Source: Bacillota bacterium
Lineage (GTDB): Bacteria > Bacillota > Clostridia > Acetivibrionales > DSM-1351
Length of the DNA: 64,000 nucleotides
Assembly (NCBI GenBank): GCA_023444055.1
Contig: JAEZRV010000032.1
Location: forward strand, 26,995 to 90,994
Reading direction: 5' to 3'
Shown here: in pieces, positions 51,959 to 63,000 of the stretch
How positions within the stretch are numbered: the stretch's first letter is position 1
Layout: every line of letters starts with the position of its first letter
The notes under the pieces: model-generated
The model's input: only the letters and a program-made list of their open reading frames with translations
Told to the model about the DNA's origin: nothing
Databases searched by the model: none
Position numbers and translations under genes: made by a program

Positions 51959-54700
51959 ATGGGAATTAAAAATATAGTTGAAAAAATAATAGGATCATAC
52001 AGTGACAGAGAGTTAAAGAGAATTTATCCAATCGTTGACCAAATAGATGCATTTGAACCATCAATACAAAAGCTTACAGATGCTGAGTTAAAGGCTAAAA
52101 CACCAGAATTCAAAGAACGTCTTGCTAATGGCGAGACACTTGATGATATTTTACCTGAAGCCTTTGCCGTGGTACGTGAAGCTTCAAAAAGAGTATTAGG
52201 AATGAGACATTTCGGTGTTCAGCTCATTGGTGGTATTGTTTTACATCAAGGTAGAATATCAGAAATGAAAACAGGTGAAGGAAAAACTCTTGTTGCAACA
52301 TTACCTGTATATTTAAATGCTCTTAGTGGTAAGGGAGTTCATGTTGTAACTGTTAATGATTATTTGGCTAGACGTGATAGTGAGTGGATGGGTAAAGTTT
52401 ATACATTTTTAGGATTGACAGTTGGTTTGATTGTGCATGATATGGAAAATGATGAGAGGCGTGCTGCATACAACTGCGATATTACCTATGCAACAAACAA
52501 TGAACTAGGGTTTGACTACCTTAGAGATAATATGGTTATTTATAAAGAGGATATGGTACAAAGAGAATTGAACTATGGAATAGTTGATGAAGTTGACTCA
52601 ATCCTCATTGATGAAGCTAGAACACCTCTTATTATTTCAGGTCAGGGAGATAAATCTACTGATTTGTATAAGAGGGCTAATTCATTTGCATTAACATTGA
52701 AGGCAAAAGTTATTAAACAGATGGATGACAAGGCTGATGCAGATGAAATGTTTGACGAAGATTATATTGTTGACGAAAAGGCACATACAACAGTTATCAC
52801 TGCAAATGGTATAAAAAAGGCAGAAAAGTATTTTGGAATTGAAAATTTATCTGATCCTGAGAATATGACACTATCTCATCACATTAATCAAGCACTCAGA
52901 GCACATGGACTCATGAAAAGTGAGAAGGACTATGTTGTTAAAGAGGGAGAAGTTATTATTGTTGATGAGTTTACTGGAAGAATGATGTATGGTAGACGAT
53001 ATAGTGATGGATTACATCAAGCTATTGAAGCAAAAGAAGGTGTTAAGGTTGAGAGAGAAAGCAAGACTCTTGCAACAATTACATTCCAGAACTATTTTAG
53101 AATGTATACAAAGCTTTCAGGTATGACAGGTACAGCACAAACAGAAGAAGATGAGTTTAACACAATATATAAGCTAGATGTAATTGTTATTCCTACGAAT
53201 AAACAACTGGCTAGAAAAGACCTTTCAGATGTTGTATATAAAAATGAAAATGGTAAATTAAATGCAGTAATAGAGGATATTGTTGAGTGTCACAAAAAGG
53301 GTCAGCCTGTATTGATTGGTACTATTTCTATTGAAAAATCCGAGCTTCTGAGCTTGATGCTAAAGAGAAGAGGTATTCCTCATCAGGTCTTGAATGCAAA
53401 GTACCATGATAAAGAAGCAGAAATCGTCGCTCAAGCAGGTAAGTTTGGTGCTGTTACTATTGCGACAAATATGGCAGGTAGAGGAACCGATATTGTTCTT
53501 GGTGGTAATGCTGAGCATATGGCTAAACAAGAAATGAGGAAAATGGGTTACCCAGAAGATTTAATAAGTGCTTCTACAAGCTACTATGACACAGAGGATG
53601 AGCTTATTTTAGAGGCTAGAGAACGATTTAATACATTAAACGAAAAAATTAAGACTATTACAAGTTCAGAACGTGAGAAAGTTTTTGAAGCAGGTGGTCT
53701 CCATATTATAGGTACAGAGAGACATGAATCAAGACGTATAGATAATCAGCTCCGTGGTCGTGCAGGACGTCAAGGTGACCCAGGATCATCTAAATTTTAT
53801 ATTTCACTAGAAGATGACCTTATGAGACTATTTGGTTCAGAAAGATTAACCAAGATAGTAGAGACATTGGGTCTGGAAGAGGATCAGCCAATTGAGCACA
53901 GTATGCTTACAAATGCTATTGAAAATGCTCAGAAGAAGGTTGAAGGAAGAAACTTTGATATTAGAAAGAGAGTTCTGCAATATGATGATGTAATGAATAC
54001 TCAAAGAGGAGTTATTTATGAGCAGAGAAGAACTGTTCTTAACGGAGAAAACCTCAGAGATTCATTTATTAAAATGTTTGAAAGCATCATCGATGGTGTT
54101 ATTGCAACCTACTGTGCTGAGAGCGAGCATGCAGATATGTGGGATTGGGAAGCAATGATGGGCTATCTTGAAAGTGTATTCTTACCACTAGGTGCTTTCG
54201 AGGTAAGTAAGGAAGAACGCGGCTCTTTTGATAAGGAAGACTTGAAAGAAAAGCTTATGGAAATTGTTGATAAAATTTATGAGTTCAAAGAAGCTGATAT
54301 TGGGGTTGAACTCATGAGAGAACTTGAAAGAGTTGTTCTGTTAAGAGTTGTTGACGAGAAATGGATGGATCACATAGATGCAATGGATCAACTAAAAAAT
54401 GGAATTGGACTCAGAGCATATGGACAGAGAGATCCAGTTGTAGAATACAAATTTGAAGGCTTCCAGATGTTTGAGGAAATGATTAAGAGTATACAGGAAG
54501 ATTCAATTAAATTACTTGTAAGATCAAGAATTGACAGAGAACATGCACCACAGCGTGAAAAGGTTGCTGAGCCTGTAAATGCAAGCCATGGCGACGAACC
54601 AAAGAAGCCTGTTACAAATAACAGTAGAGTGGGAAGAAATGATATGTGCCCATGCGGAAGCGGTAAAAAGTATAAGAAGTGCTGCGGAGCTAATGAGTAA
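51959..54700 (+). CDS. secA: Preprotein translocase ATPase SecA
   Basis: 913 aa. Walker A KTGEGKT (104-110), DEVDSILIDEARTPLIISG (Walker B and PPXD boundary), ATIATNMAGRGTDI and the QLRGRAGRQGDPG arginine finger region are intact. The C-terminal zinc module CPCGSGKKYKKCCG binds SecB or phospholipid in other species. Drives Sec export, on which the many signal-peptide proteins in this window depend. Monocistronic. Confidence 0.98.
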   Translation: MGIKNIVEKIIGSYSDRELKRIYPIVDQIDAFEPSIQKLTDAELKAKTPEFKERLANGETLDDILPEAFAVVREASKRVLGMRHFGVQLIGGIVLHQGRISEMKTGEGKTLVATLPVYLNALSGKGVHVVTVNDYLARRDSEWMGKVYTFLGLTVGLIVHDMENDERRAAYNCDITYATNNELGFDYLRDNMVIYKEDMVQRELNYGIVDEVDSILIDEARTPLIISGQGDKSTDLYKRANSFALTLKAKVIKQMDDKADADEMFDEDYIVDEKAHTTVITANGIKKAEKYFGIENLSDPENMTLSHHINQALRAHGLMKSEKDYVVKEGEVIIVDEFTGRMMYGRRYSDGLHQAIEAKEGVKVERESKTLATITFQNYFRMYTKLSGMTGTAQTEEDEFNTIYKLDVIVIPTNKQLARKDLSDVVYKNENGKLNAVIEDIVECHKKGQPVLIGTISIEKSELLSLMLKRRGIPHQVLNAKYHDKEAEIVAQAGKFGAVTIATNMAGRGTDIVLGGNAEHMAKQEMRKMGYPEDLISASTSYYDTEDELILEARERFNTLNEKIKTITSSEREKVFEAGGLHIIGTERHESRRIDNQLRGRAGRQGDPGSSKFYISLEDDLMRLFGSERLTKIVETLGLEEDQPIEHSMLTNAIENAQKKVEGRNFDIRKRVLQYDDVMNTQRGVIYEQRRTVLNGENLRDSFIKMFESIIDGVIATYCAESEHADMWDWEAMMGYLESVFLPLGAFEVSKEERGSFDKEDLKEKLMEIVDKIYEFKEADIGVELMRELERVVLLRVVDEKWMDHIDAMDQLKNGIGLRAYGQRDPVVEYKFEGFQMFEEMIKSIQEDSIKLLVRSRIDREHAPQREKVAEPVNASHGDEPKKPVTNNSRVGRNDMCPCGSGKKYKKCCGANE

Positions 54701-54800
54701 GCACTAATTTAGAGTCAGGCTTATGAATACGCAAATGTTAAATATATTTGGATAATGGGTAGCAGAGTAAAAGCTACCGAACGTAAGAAAAAGTAAATTG

Positions 54801-54843
54801 CTATCTGCAAAAACCGATAGAACCGGGTTTTGCAGATAGTTTT
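54801..54843 (+). terminator. Terminator downstream of secA
   Basis: CTATCTGCAAAA…TTTTGCAGATAG, 12-bp stem with a short GC-rich loop, then TTTTAG. A smaller stem GGTAGC…GCTACC lies at 54757-54777. Confidence 0.85.
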
Positions 54844-54879
54844 AGTTTGGGGCAAAAATGATTAATAGATATATGGAAG

Positions 54880-54931
54880 ATGCACTCAAAACGGGGAGGA
54901 TTTTAAATGAATTTTTACCTGTAGGGTGCAT
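54880..54931 (+). promoter_or_regulatory. Hairpin enclosing a strong SD and a 5-codon ORF
   Basis: ATGCAC (54880-54885) pairs with GTGCAT (54926-54931), which is followed by TTTTT. Inside, GGGGAGG (54893-54899) sits 7 bases before ATG 54907, whose ORF is MNFYL-stop. Lies between secA and the giant FN3 protein; the nearest later promoter is at 55081, so its role is unclear. Confidence 0.35.
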
Positions 54932-55080
54932 TTTTGGCAGATATATAGAATAAGGGCATTAAGGAAAAGGTTGATATTTATAGAATATTTTGTAGAAAAT
55001 CAGATATATACATAGTTAAATGAAAATTATAGAATATACTGAAAAGAATATCGTATACCTTCTGATGAAAAATATATTAC

Positions 55081-55109
55081 TTGACACATATATTTATTTA
55101 GACTAATCA
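55081..55109 (+). promoter_or_regulatory. Promoter of the giant kelch/FN3 protein gene
   Basis: TTGACA (55081-55086), 17 bases, TAATCA (55104-55109), 80 bases before the ATG, whose SD is GAGGAGAG. Confidence 0.55.
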
Positions 55110-55189
55110 GAATAGACTTTATTACAAAATTTTACAATCTGCAGGTATAAGAGAATACTTAATATCAATTTACAAAGAGGAGAGTATTT

Positions 55190-58100
55190 ATGTTAGAAAT
55201 GAAATACAAAAGGATTTTAGCTGTAGTATTATCAGCTATGGCTATAGTTTTAAGTGGAATAGCTATAAGCCCATTAGAGAAAGAAATCAGTTTAGGGCAG
55301 GAGGTACAGGCTGCGGTAATAACAGCATTTGAACAACATTGGAATTTTCAGCCTTATACAACAAATCAAACAAGTATTGTTTCAAATGTTAATGGTATTT
55401 TAAAGTTGCAATCAACCAATAACGATCCGTGGTTGCAAATGTATAATATAGGATCATTTAATCCCAATACATACAGATATATTGAGATAAAGTATAGAGT
55501 TAATGAGGGAGTAGCACCTGGTTATCAAATATATTATTTGACAAATACAGAGCCTAATGCTAGTGAGGATAAAGCATTATGGAGTGGACTCATAGCAGAT
55601 GGACAATGGCACACACAGCGTCTTGACATGTGGGATAGCCCTAAGTATAAAAATACTGGTAACATTACTGGTTGGAGATATGATTGGGCGACGGAAAGTG
55701 GTTGTACAATAGAATTTGATTATATAAAGTTAATAGAGAGTAATTTACTAACTTTATCACCAAGAAATCCTATTCCTAATCAACTATTTTATACAAGCTT
55801 TGTTCCGTCAATGAAAGTATTACATAAAGAAAATAGTACTTTAACATGCCAATATTACATAGATTCAGAAACTACACCAAGAGAAACAAAGACTGTTTCG
55901 AATACTACAGCAGAGCAAACTGTGAATTTTAATACTTTTGATGTGAGGAATTTAAGTGACGGAACTCATACAATAAAGTATGAAATGACAGATGGATACA
56001 TTACAAAGCCAGTTATACAGACTGTAACCTTTAGGGTTGACAAAACCACTCCAACTGCTGATAAGTGGACACAAAGGGCAAGTGCCCCAATAACAAGTTG
56101 TCATGATAAAGCAGTAGCAATAAATGGTAAGATGTATGTTTTTGGAGGTGGTTTATATGAATATGATCCAAATGAAGATATGTGGTTTCAGAAAGCTAGT
56201 GGACCACATTATCGAGATTGGCATTCAGCAGCTGTGATGAATGGTAAAATGTATATCTGCGGGGGATATTATTATGATTCTGAATCTTCCAGTTATAAAT
56301 ATTTGAACGATTTGTGGGAATATAATCCTGCAACGAATACTTGGGTTCCAAAGGCAGATAGTCCATATAGTTTCAAAGGATGTCCTGCAGTAGCAGTAAA
56401 TGGTGCAATGTATGTATTTGGTATAGAAGATAATATCTTGGTATATCATCTAGCAGCAGATACATGGACAGAAATACCAACTACTAAAAGTTTTGGAGCT
56501 AAATCTGCAGTGGAAATTGGAGGTAAAATTTACATTCAATATGATGGCAGTAGGGATCATATATGGGAATATGACCCGATGACAAATGTTTGGACACAAA
56601 AGAAAAACTGCTATGGTATGAGCGATCATTCGGCTGTAGCAGTAGATGGTAGACTGTATGCACATGGTGGAAGGACAAGTTGTTTAGAGTATACTCAGTG
56701 GTGGACATGGGAGTACAATCCCGAAACGGATACTTGGACACAAAAGACAGGCGGTGAATTCCCCAGAGAATATCATTCGGCAGTTGCAATAAACGGCAAA
56801 ATGTATATTTTTGGGGGGTATAATAGTAGTAGCTCTTACAGAAACGATTTGTGGGAGTATGATTGTAACATTACTCCTAAAATATCGACTACAATTCCCA
56901 CTGCTAATCAAAGATGCACAAGTTTTTATCCTTCTATATCAGTATCAGATTTCGATAATGATACTTTAACATGTAAATATTACATAGATTCAGAAACCTC
57001 ACCAAGAGAAACAAAGACTGTCATGGATGCTATGACAGGACAAACTGTGACCTTCTCTAATGTTTTAACTTTAGATGACGGAATACATAATATTAGATAT
57101 GAAATTAATGATGGATACTTACCAGTTACGCAGACTGTGACCTTTATAGTGGATAGCACACCACCAACTGTTGATGCACCGACTTTAATTGCAGATAGTT
57201 CAAGTCAGATAACTGTTCAGCCAAATGCATATGATCCTACAGTTAATGGCGTAACTACTGGATTGCATCCAATTCCTTATGGATATTACACAGCTGATAG
57301 TATAATTATTACACCATGGCAAGCAGGCAATTATATAGCATCTGGCTTAGCACCTAATACTGAGTATACATATAAATATTTAGCAAGAGATGCAATTAAT
57401 AATGTTAGTGAGTATTCTACTACAGTGAGTAAATTTACGTTGGCCAATATGCCTGAACTATCAGTAAGCAATCCCACTTCCTATACCCTTGATGTTTCTA
57501 CAACTGATAACAACCCTGATTATACGTATTACCAGATTAGTGTAAGCAATAACAACGAAACTAAATATGTAACTCAAGAAGGAAATCTAACAGCTACACC
57601 TGTTTGGATTAAATTGACGAGTAAGGTTATAAAGGTTAAAGGTCTGAATCCAGACACAGTATATACATTTTCAGCAAAAGCTAGAAATGATGTGGATAAT
57701 ATTGAAACCACGGTATGTGCACTTGTAAGCGGCACAACCCTTGTGGCACCTGTTGCCCCACCTGCAAATATTATTGCTACTGCAACTGATAACACAATAA
57801 AATTAGCATGGGATGCTGTAAGCGGAGCAATCAGCTATGACGTTGTTGAGGTCAAAGTAGCAAATGAGATTACTGAAAATGATATTGTTAATGTGACTAC
57901 TAATGAATATACTCAGGCAGGTTTTTATCCAGGAACTCCGCACACATTCCTAATTCGTTCGAGAAATGAAGGGGATCCGGGAATCTGGAGCTCTAAAATT
58001 ACAAAATCAACTTTACCAAGTGATCCAAGTGTACCTGCAAATCTAAATGCAGTACCGTTAACAACTTCAATAACCGTTGTATGGAACAATGTTCCAGGTG

Positions 58101-59902
58101 CTACGGGATATGACATACAGTATGATTGGGATAATGAAAATGATGAAAAAAATATTGTTTCTATTGGGCCTAACACAAGCTATATACACAGTAGTTTAAC
58201 TCCTGGAAAATCCCATATATACAGGGTTAGAAGCATTAATGCGGGAGGAAAGAGCGAATGGTCTTCACTTATCGAAGCCTCCACATTGGTTGAAGCTGTA
58301 CCAGTACCTGTTAATATTAAAACAGAACCAACTAAAAACAGTATAATTGTTACTTGGGATGCTGTAGAGGGTGCAACAGGTTATACTATTGAAGCTGATG
58401 GTGAAAAATATGATATTTCTAAAAATACATATATTCATAGCAATCTAGCATCTGACACAAAGCCTCATGTATACAGCATCCGTGCAAATAGAAATGGAAG
58501 AACCAGTGATTGGAGTTCTGCAATTATAGCATATACGCTTGTAGATAAATTTGGTACACCAGTCAATTTCAAAGCTAGTAGCGATGATTCCTCTGTTTCA
58601 CTATCATGGGACAGTGTAAAGGATGCAATAAGCTATGTAATACAAAGAAACGACGTAACAATAGACAATATTACCGAAACATCATGCGTAGATAATGGGC
58701 TTTTGCAAAATGAAACTTATACATATAGAGTTAGGGCTATAAGTGAAACAGGATTTAGCGCCTTTACATCACCAATCGAGATAAAATTAAAAGAGCTGTC
58801 TACTCCAAAGAATTTAGAGGCAACCTCTGATGAGAATTCTATTTTTATTTCATGGGAGCCTGTAAACGGAGCAACAACCTATGATGTTGAATTTGACGAC
58901 TTAACAGAGACTGTATCAACAACAACATATTCTGCTATTAATTTAATTTCAGGTTCACAGCACAAAATAAGAGTTATGGCTAGAAATGAAGATGGCGGTA
59001 CTAGTAGCTGGAGTACACCTCTGTTAAAGTCCACAGTATTTGCTATGGATAATGTACCAAATGTTTCAGCTATAACAAAAAAGAGTTCTGTAACAGTTTT
59101 GTGGAATTCAATGATTGGTGCTACAGGATATGACGTAGAGGTAAATGGTAATGTTATATCAAATGTTACAGGTTCAGCTATAACCTTCAGAGATTTGCCT
59201 GCTGAAACGCAATATGAGTACCGTGTAAGAGCATTGAACAGCACAGGTGCTGGAAATTGGAGTAATATGCTCACAGTATTTACATTGCCTCAAGGACCTT
59301 CTGCACCTTCAAATGTAAAAGCATCAGCTACTATGACCTCAATCCTTGTAACTTGGGAAAAGGTGGCAGGTGCAACAGAATATGAATTAAGCATAACTGA
59401 TTTAAAGACTAATGAAGAATCAAGAATACAAGTAGGTTCGGGTAACAGCTATCTACATAATGGACTTGCCCCAGACAGAACCTTTATATATAAAGTAAAA
59501 GCAAAGAATATTTCGGAAGAAAGCAACTGGAGTACTGAAACTACTATGAGTACTTTAAGTTCAGAACAGACCTTTAATATCAGCTCAGCTACTGGTGAGG
59601 TGTTCGATTTGGTTCTGTCTGCCTCAAATATTCAAGATATAGGTAGTTATACTTTTAGAGTCCAATACAATATCGAGGACTATGAAGTTATTGACCTTTG
59701 TGGACTAACTGCCAAGCTTGACACTCAGGCTGGTGATATTGCAGGGACTGATATATCTGTAACCTATGTGGCTCCAGGTACCATAGTGTTTGTCAAGACA
59801 GGTTCAGTAAATTCATGGCAGGTGTGGTCAGGTATAGTTAATACTATTAAGCTCAAGGCAAAACATGACGGCGAAGCTACAATTACTTATTCAATGCAGT
59901 GA
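55190..59902 (+). CDS. Giant secreted kelch / fibronectin-III protein with C-terminal cohesin-like domain (1570 aa)
   Basis: Signal peptide to about AAVITA (residue 43). Residues ~45-185 form a beta-sandwich like a carbohydrate-binding module (NGILKLQSTNNDPWLQMYNI; WHTQRLDMWDS). An Ig-like repeat (YYIDSETTPRETKTVSN) recurs after the kelch part (YYIDSETSPRETKTVMD). Six kelch repeats (AVAINGKMYVFGG, AAVMNGKMYICGG, AVAINGKMYIFGGY …) span ~290-560. About seven FN3 domains follow (~850-1450; recurring ITVVWNNVPGATGYDIQYD-type blocks). The last ~110 residues (FDLVLSASNIQDIGSYTFRV … GIVNTIKLKAKHDGEATI) resemble a cohesin sandwich. Likely a secreted adhesin or scaffold, 135 bp before the subtilase-RHS gene. 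Confidence 0.85.
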   Translation: MLEMKYKRILAVVLSAMAIVLSGIAISPLEKEISLGQEVQAAVITAFEQHWNFQPYTTNQTSIVSNVNGILKLQSTNNDPWLQMYNIGSFNPNTYRYIEIKYRVNEGVAPGYQIYYLTNTEPNASEDKALWSGLIADGQWHTQRLDMWDSPKYKNTGNITGWRYDWATESGCTIEFDYIKLIESNLLTLSPRNPIPNQLFYTSFVPSMKVLHKENSTLTCQYYIDSETTPRETKTVSNTTAEQTVNFNTFDVRNLSDGTHTIKYEMTDGYITKPVIQTVTFRVDKTTPTADKWTQRASAPITSCHDKAVAINGKMYVFGGGLYEYDPNEDMWFQKASGPHYRDWHSAAVMNGKMYICGGYYYDSESSSYKYLNDLWEYNPATNTWVPKADSPYSFKGCPAVAVNGAMYVFGIEDNILVYHLAADTWTEIPTTKSFGAKSAVEIGGKIYIQYDGSRDHIWEYDPMTNVWTQKKNCYGMSDHSAVAVDGRLYAHGGRTSCLEYTQWWTWEYNPETDTWTQKTGGEFPREYHSAVAINGKMYIFGGYNSSSSYRNDLWEYDCNITPKISTTIPTANQRCTSFYPSISVSDFDNDTLTCKYYIDSETSPRETKTVMDAMTGQTVTFSNVLTLDDGIHNIRYEINDGYLPVTQTVTFIVDSTPPTVDAPTLIADSSSQITVQPNAYDPTVNGVTTGLHPIPYGYYTADSIIITPWQAGNYIASGLAPNTEYTYKYLARDAINNVSEYSTTVSKFTLANMPELSVSNPTSYTLDVSTTDNNPDYTYYQISVSNNNETKYVTQEGNLTATPVWIKLTSKVIKVKGLNPDTVYTFSAKARNDVDNIETTVCALVSGTTLVAPVAPPANIIATATDNTIKLAWDAVSGAISYDVVEVKVANEITENDIVNVTTNEYTQAGFYPGTPHTFLIRSRNEGDPGIWSSKITKSTLPSDPSVPANLNAVPLTTSITVVWNNVPGATGYDIQYDWDNENDEKNIVSIGPNTSYIHSSLTPGKSHIYRVRSINAGGKSEWSSLIEASTLVEAVPVPVNIKTEPTKNSIIVTWDAVEGATGYTIEADGEKYDISKNTYIHSNLASDTKPHVYSIRANRNGRTSDWSSAIIAYTLVDKFGTPVNFKASSDDSSVSLSWDSVKDAISYVIQRNDVTIDNITETSCVDNGLLQNETYTYRVRAISETGFSAFTSPIEIKLKELSTPKNLEATSDENSIFISWEPVNGATTYDVEFDDLTETVSTTTYSAINLISGSQHKIRVMARNEDGGTSSWSTPLLKSTVFAMDNVPNVSAITKKSSVTVLWNSMIGATGYDVEVNGNVISNVTGSAITFRDLPAETQYEYRVRALNSTGAGNWSNMLTVFTLPQGPSAPSNVKASATMTSILVTWEKVAGATEYELSITDLKTNEESRIQVGSGNSYLHNGLAPDRTFIYKVKAKNISEESNWSTETTMSTLSSEQTFNISSATGEVFDLVLSASNIQDIGSYTFRVQYNIEDYEVIDLCGLTAKLDTQAGDIAGTDISVTYVAPGTIVFVKTGSVNSWQVWSGIVNTIKLKAKHDGEATITYSMQ

Positions 59903-59928
59903 TGGGTGCCGCGTTAAAAATAATGCCT

Positions 59929-59965
59929 ACCTCTGCTGGATAGGACTAACTAAACTAGCAGAGGT
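59929..59965 (+). terminator. Hairpin between the two giant genes
   Basis: ACCTCTGCT…AGCAGAGGT, perfect 9-bp stem with a 19-base loop; only TTT follows, so partial readthrough into the RHS gene is possible. Confidence 0.55.
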
Positions 59966-60037
59966 TTGAGCAAATAAAATTATGCTTAAGTACACTAAGA
60001 GGCATAGCCTTCAAATACAAAAGGAGCGAAACAGTTA

Positions 60038-63000
60038 ATGAAAAAAATCCGAAATCTGGTAGCAAGAACTGTCTTAATTGCGTTCATAATAACAAATATA
60101 CTGTCAGGTTTCCCTACAATAAGCTTTGCGGCAGGGAAAAAAGCAGACGATAAAAGTAATCAGAAGATTGTTAAAGTTAACAATGAAAAGACAGAAATTT
60201 TAATTAAATATAAGGATAATACAAAAGAGAGCATCACAAAAAATAATATCAAAAAGAAAATAAAGCTAAAGAAATTCGATACAAAAAAGAAATTTAAGAA
60301 GGCAAAAATAGACCTTCTTGAGATTGATGAAAAAGATGATATATTAAAAACAATTGAAGAACTTAAAAAAGATCCAAATGTAGAGTTTGTACAACCAAAC
60401 TATAAGCTGGAGGTGGCAACAGCACCTTCAGATCCTATGTTTGAAAATCAATGGGCACTTCAAAACAGCAACGACAAAGAAGTAGAAGGACAGTTGGGAA
60501 GAGATGGAGTTGATATTAATGCTATAAACGCATGGAATTTAACTCAAGGTTCTTCAAATGTAGTAGTTGGTTTATTGGATACTGGTGTTGATATAAATCA
60601 CGAAGATTTATCCGCAAATATATATGTGAATGCCGGAGAAATAGCAGGCAATGGCATTGATGATGATGGAAACGGATATGTAGATGATGTAAATGGATGG
60701 GACTTTGCAAATAGTGATGGGAATGTTTATGATGATGCTGCACTAGATTTTCATGGAACACATGTTGCAGGTATTCTAGCGGCATCAAATAACAGTAAAG
60801 GAATAATAGGAACTGCTCCAAACGTAAAGATATTGCCACTAAAGTTCATAAACGGAAACTGGGGATACACCTGTGATGCAATAGATGCTATTGAATACGC
60901 TATGAATATGGGTGTAAAGATAATAAACTGTAGTTTTGGCGGTACAGATGACAACTATGCATTAAAGGATACAATGGCAAACAGCGGAATTCTATTTGTA
61001 TGTGCGGCAGGAAATAGAGGTGCTGATGTAGCGGAGCATCCTGTTTATCCAGCATGCTTTGATATCCCCAATGTATTATCAGTAGCTTCAATAGACAGCA
61101 AAGGTGTGTTGTCTCAATATTCAAGCTATGGAAACAAGATACATGTGGCAGCTCCAGGTGTAAACATATTAAGTACAACACCAAACAACACATATGAGTA
61201 CTTTACAGGAACATCTGCTGCGGTTCCATTTGTTACAGGCATAGCGGCACTTATAAAAAGCTATTTACCTGATTTGACAATCACAGAAATTTCTCAGCGT
61301 ATAGAGGACAATACTGTACCTTGTACAAACCTAGTAGGAAAGGTATCTACAGCAGGTAGAGTAGATGCTTTTGCAGCACTTACAAATACAAAGCCTACTG
61401 AAGATACATATACAAATGAAGGAAATACGGATGAAACCGTCGCTGCGGGACAGCAGGGCGGAAATATAGACACTTGGTATACAATGGATCAACTTGCCAA
61501 AATTAAGGAACAGCTCCACTACGGTGAATCAGGTGTTAGCCCCGCATCAGGAAACTTCTCATTTACAGTAAATGATATGAGTGTGCCAGCACCTGGCTTC
61601 CAAGTAAATATATCACGTACATATAATTCAAGAAGTGATAAAAGCACTCTTTTGGGGCGCGGCTGGACATTTGGTTTTGAAGGTCATGTTGAAGGGACGA
61701 AGGTTGTTGATGTAACACTACCTTCAGGAAGTGTCGAGAGATTCAGATTAAATAATAAAAATGTCTATGAAGGAGAGGGATTAAGAAGTACTTTCGTAAA
61801 AAATTCCGATGGTAGCTACGTTTTAACTACCAAAGACCAGTATAAATATACCTTTAACAGTAATCGTTATCTAGTAAAAATGGAGGACAGAAACGGGAAT
61901 GCCATAAATATAACTGTTGCTGATTCCACAGGAAAAATAACTAAAATTACTGATACAGTTGGTAGAGAATACATAATAAATTATAGTAATTCATACAGCA
62001 AGCTTATTGACACCATTACTGATCCAGAAAATAGGGTTATCAAATATCAATATGACAACAATAGCAGACTTTCCACCGTTACAGACCCTATGGGTGGAGT
62101 AATGAGATACTCCTATGATACATCGGGATTTTTGAATGAAATAAGAGATCATAACCAAAATGTAATTGGAAAAATTATATACAACCATTCAGAAGGGGAA
62201 AATCAGCATAAGGTTTCTCAGGCAATAGACTCATTTGGGGATGTTGTAAACTATGCCTATAGCACATCAAACAAGAAAACAACGATAACCAATACAAAAG
62301 GAAGAGTATCAACCTATTGGTACGATATTTCCTTTTATACTACGCGTGTGCAGGATCCTGAGGGAAAATCCATATATACAGAATATAATCAATATGGTGA
62401 TGTAAAATCAACAACTGACAGGAATGGCAATAAAACTGAATATGAATTAGATAACCAAGGTAATGTAACAAAAATAAAAAACCCAGACCAAAGCACAAAA
62501 ATAAGGGAATATGACAGCAAGAACAACCTTATAAAGGAAGTAGATGAATGCCAAAAGGCAACCTATTACATATATGATGAAAATAAAATAAACCTTATCA
62601 AGAAGGTTCAGCCCCTAAATGGTACTGATATCTATACTGGAACAGACAGCGACAATTTTGCAATAACTACATATGAATATTACACAGCAAATGAATCAGG
62701 CTGTGCTGCAAGAGGGCTGCAAAAAAATGAAAAAGACCCAGAGGGGAATATTACAACCTATACATATGATGCTGACGGCAATGTAAAAACAGTATCAGAC
62801 CCAGAGACAAACAAGCTTACCAACTATGAATACAACCGTATAGGCTGGAAAACAGCAGAAGTATCGCCAAAAGGCAATAGGATAGAGTATTCCTACGATA
62901 AAAATGGACAGCTAATAAAAACTACAAATGCAAGTACAACGGAGATAACCACAAAAAACGAGACTCAAAGAATTGTATATGACATAATGGGAAGAAAGAC

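Noticed and set aside
54701..54800. Possible c-di-GMP-I riboswitch (GGGTAGC…GCTACC) after secA
   Set aside because: Only the short GGTAGC/GCTACC stem matches; the GCAAA tetraloop-receptor parts and conserved core of GEMM aptamers are missing.
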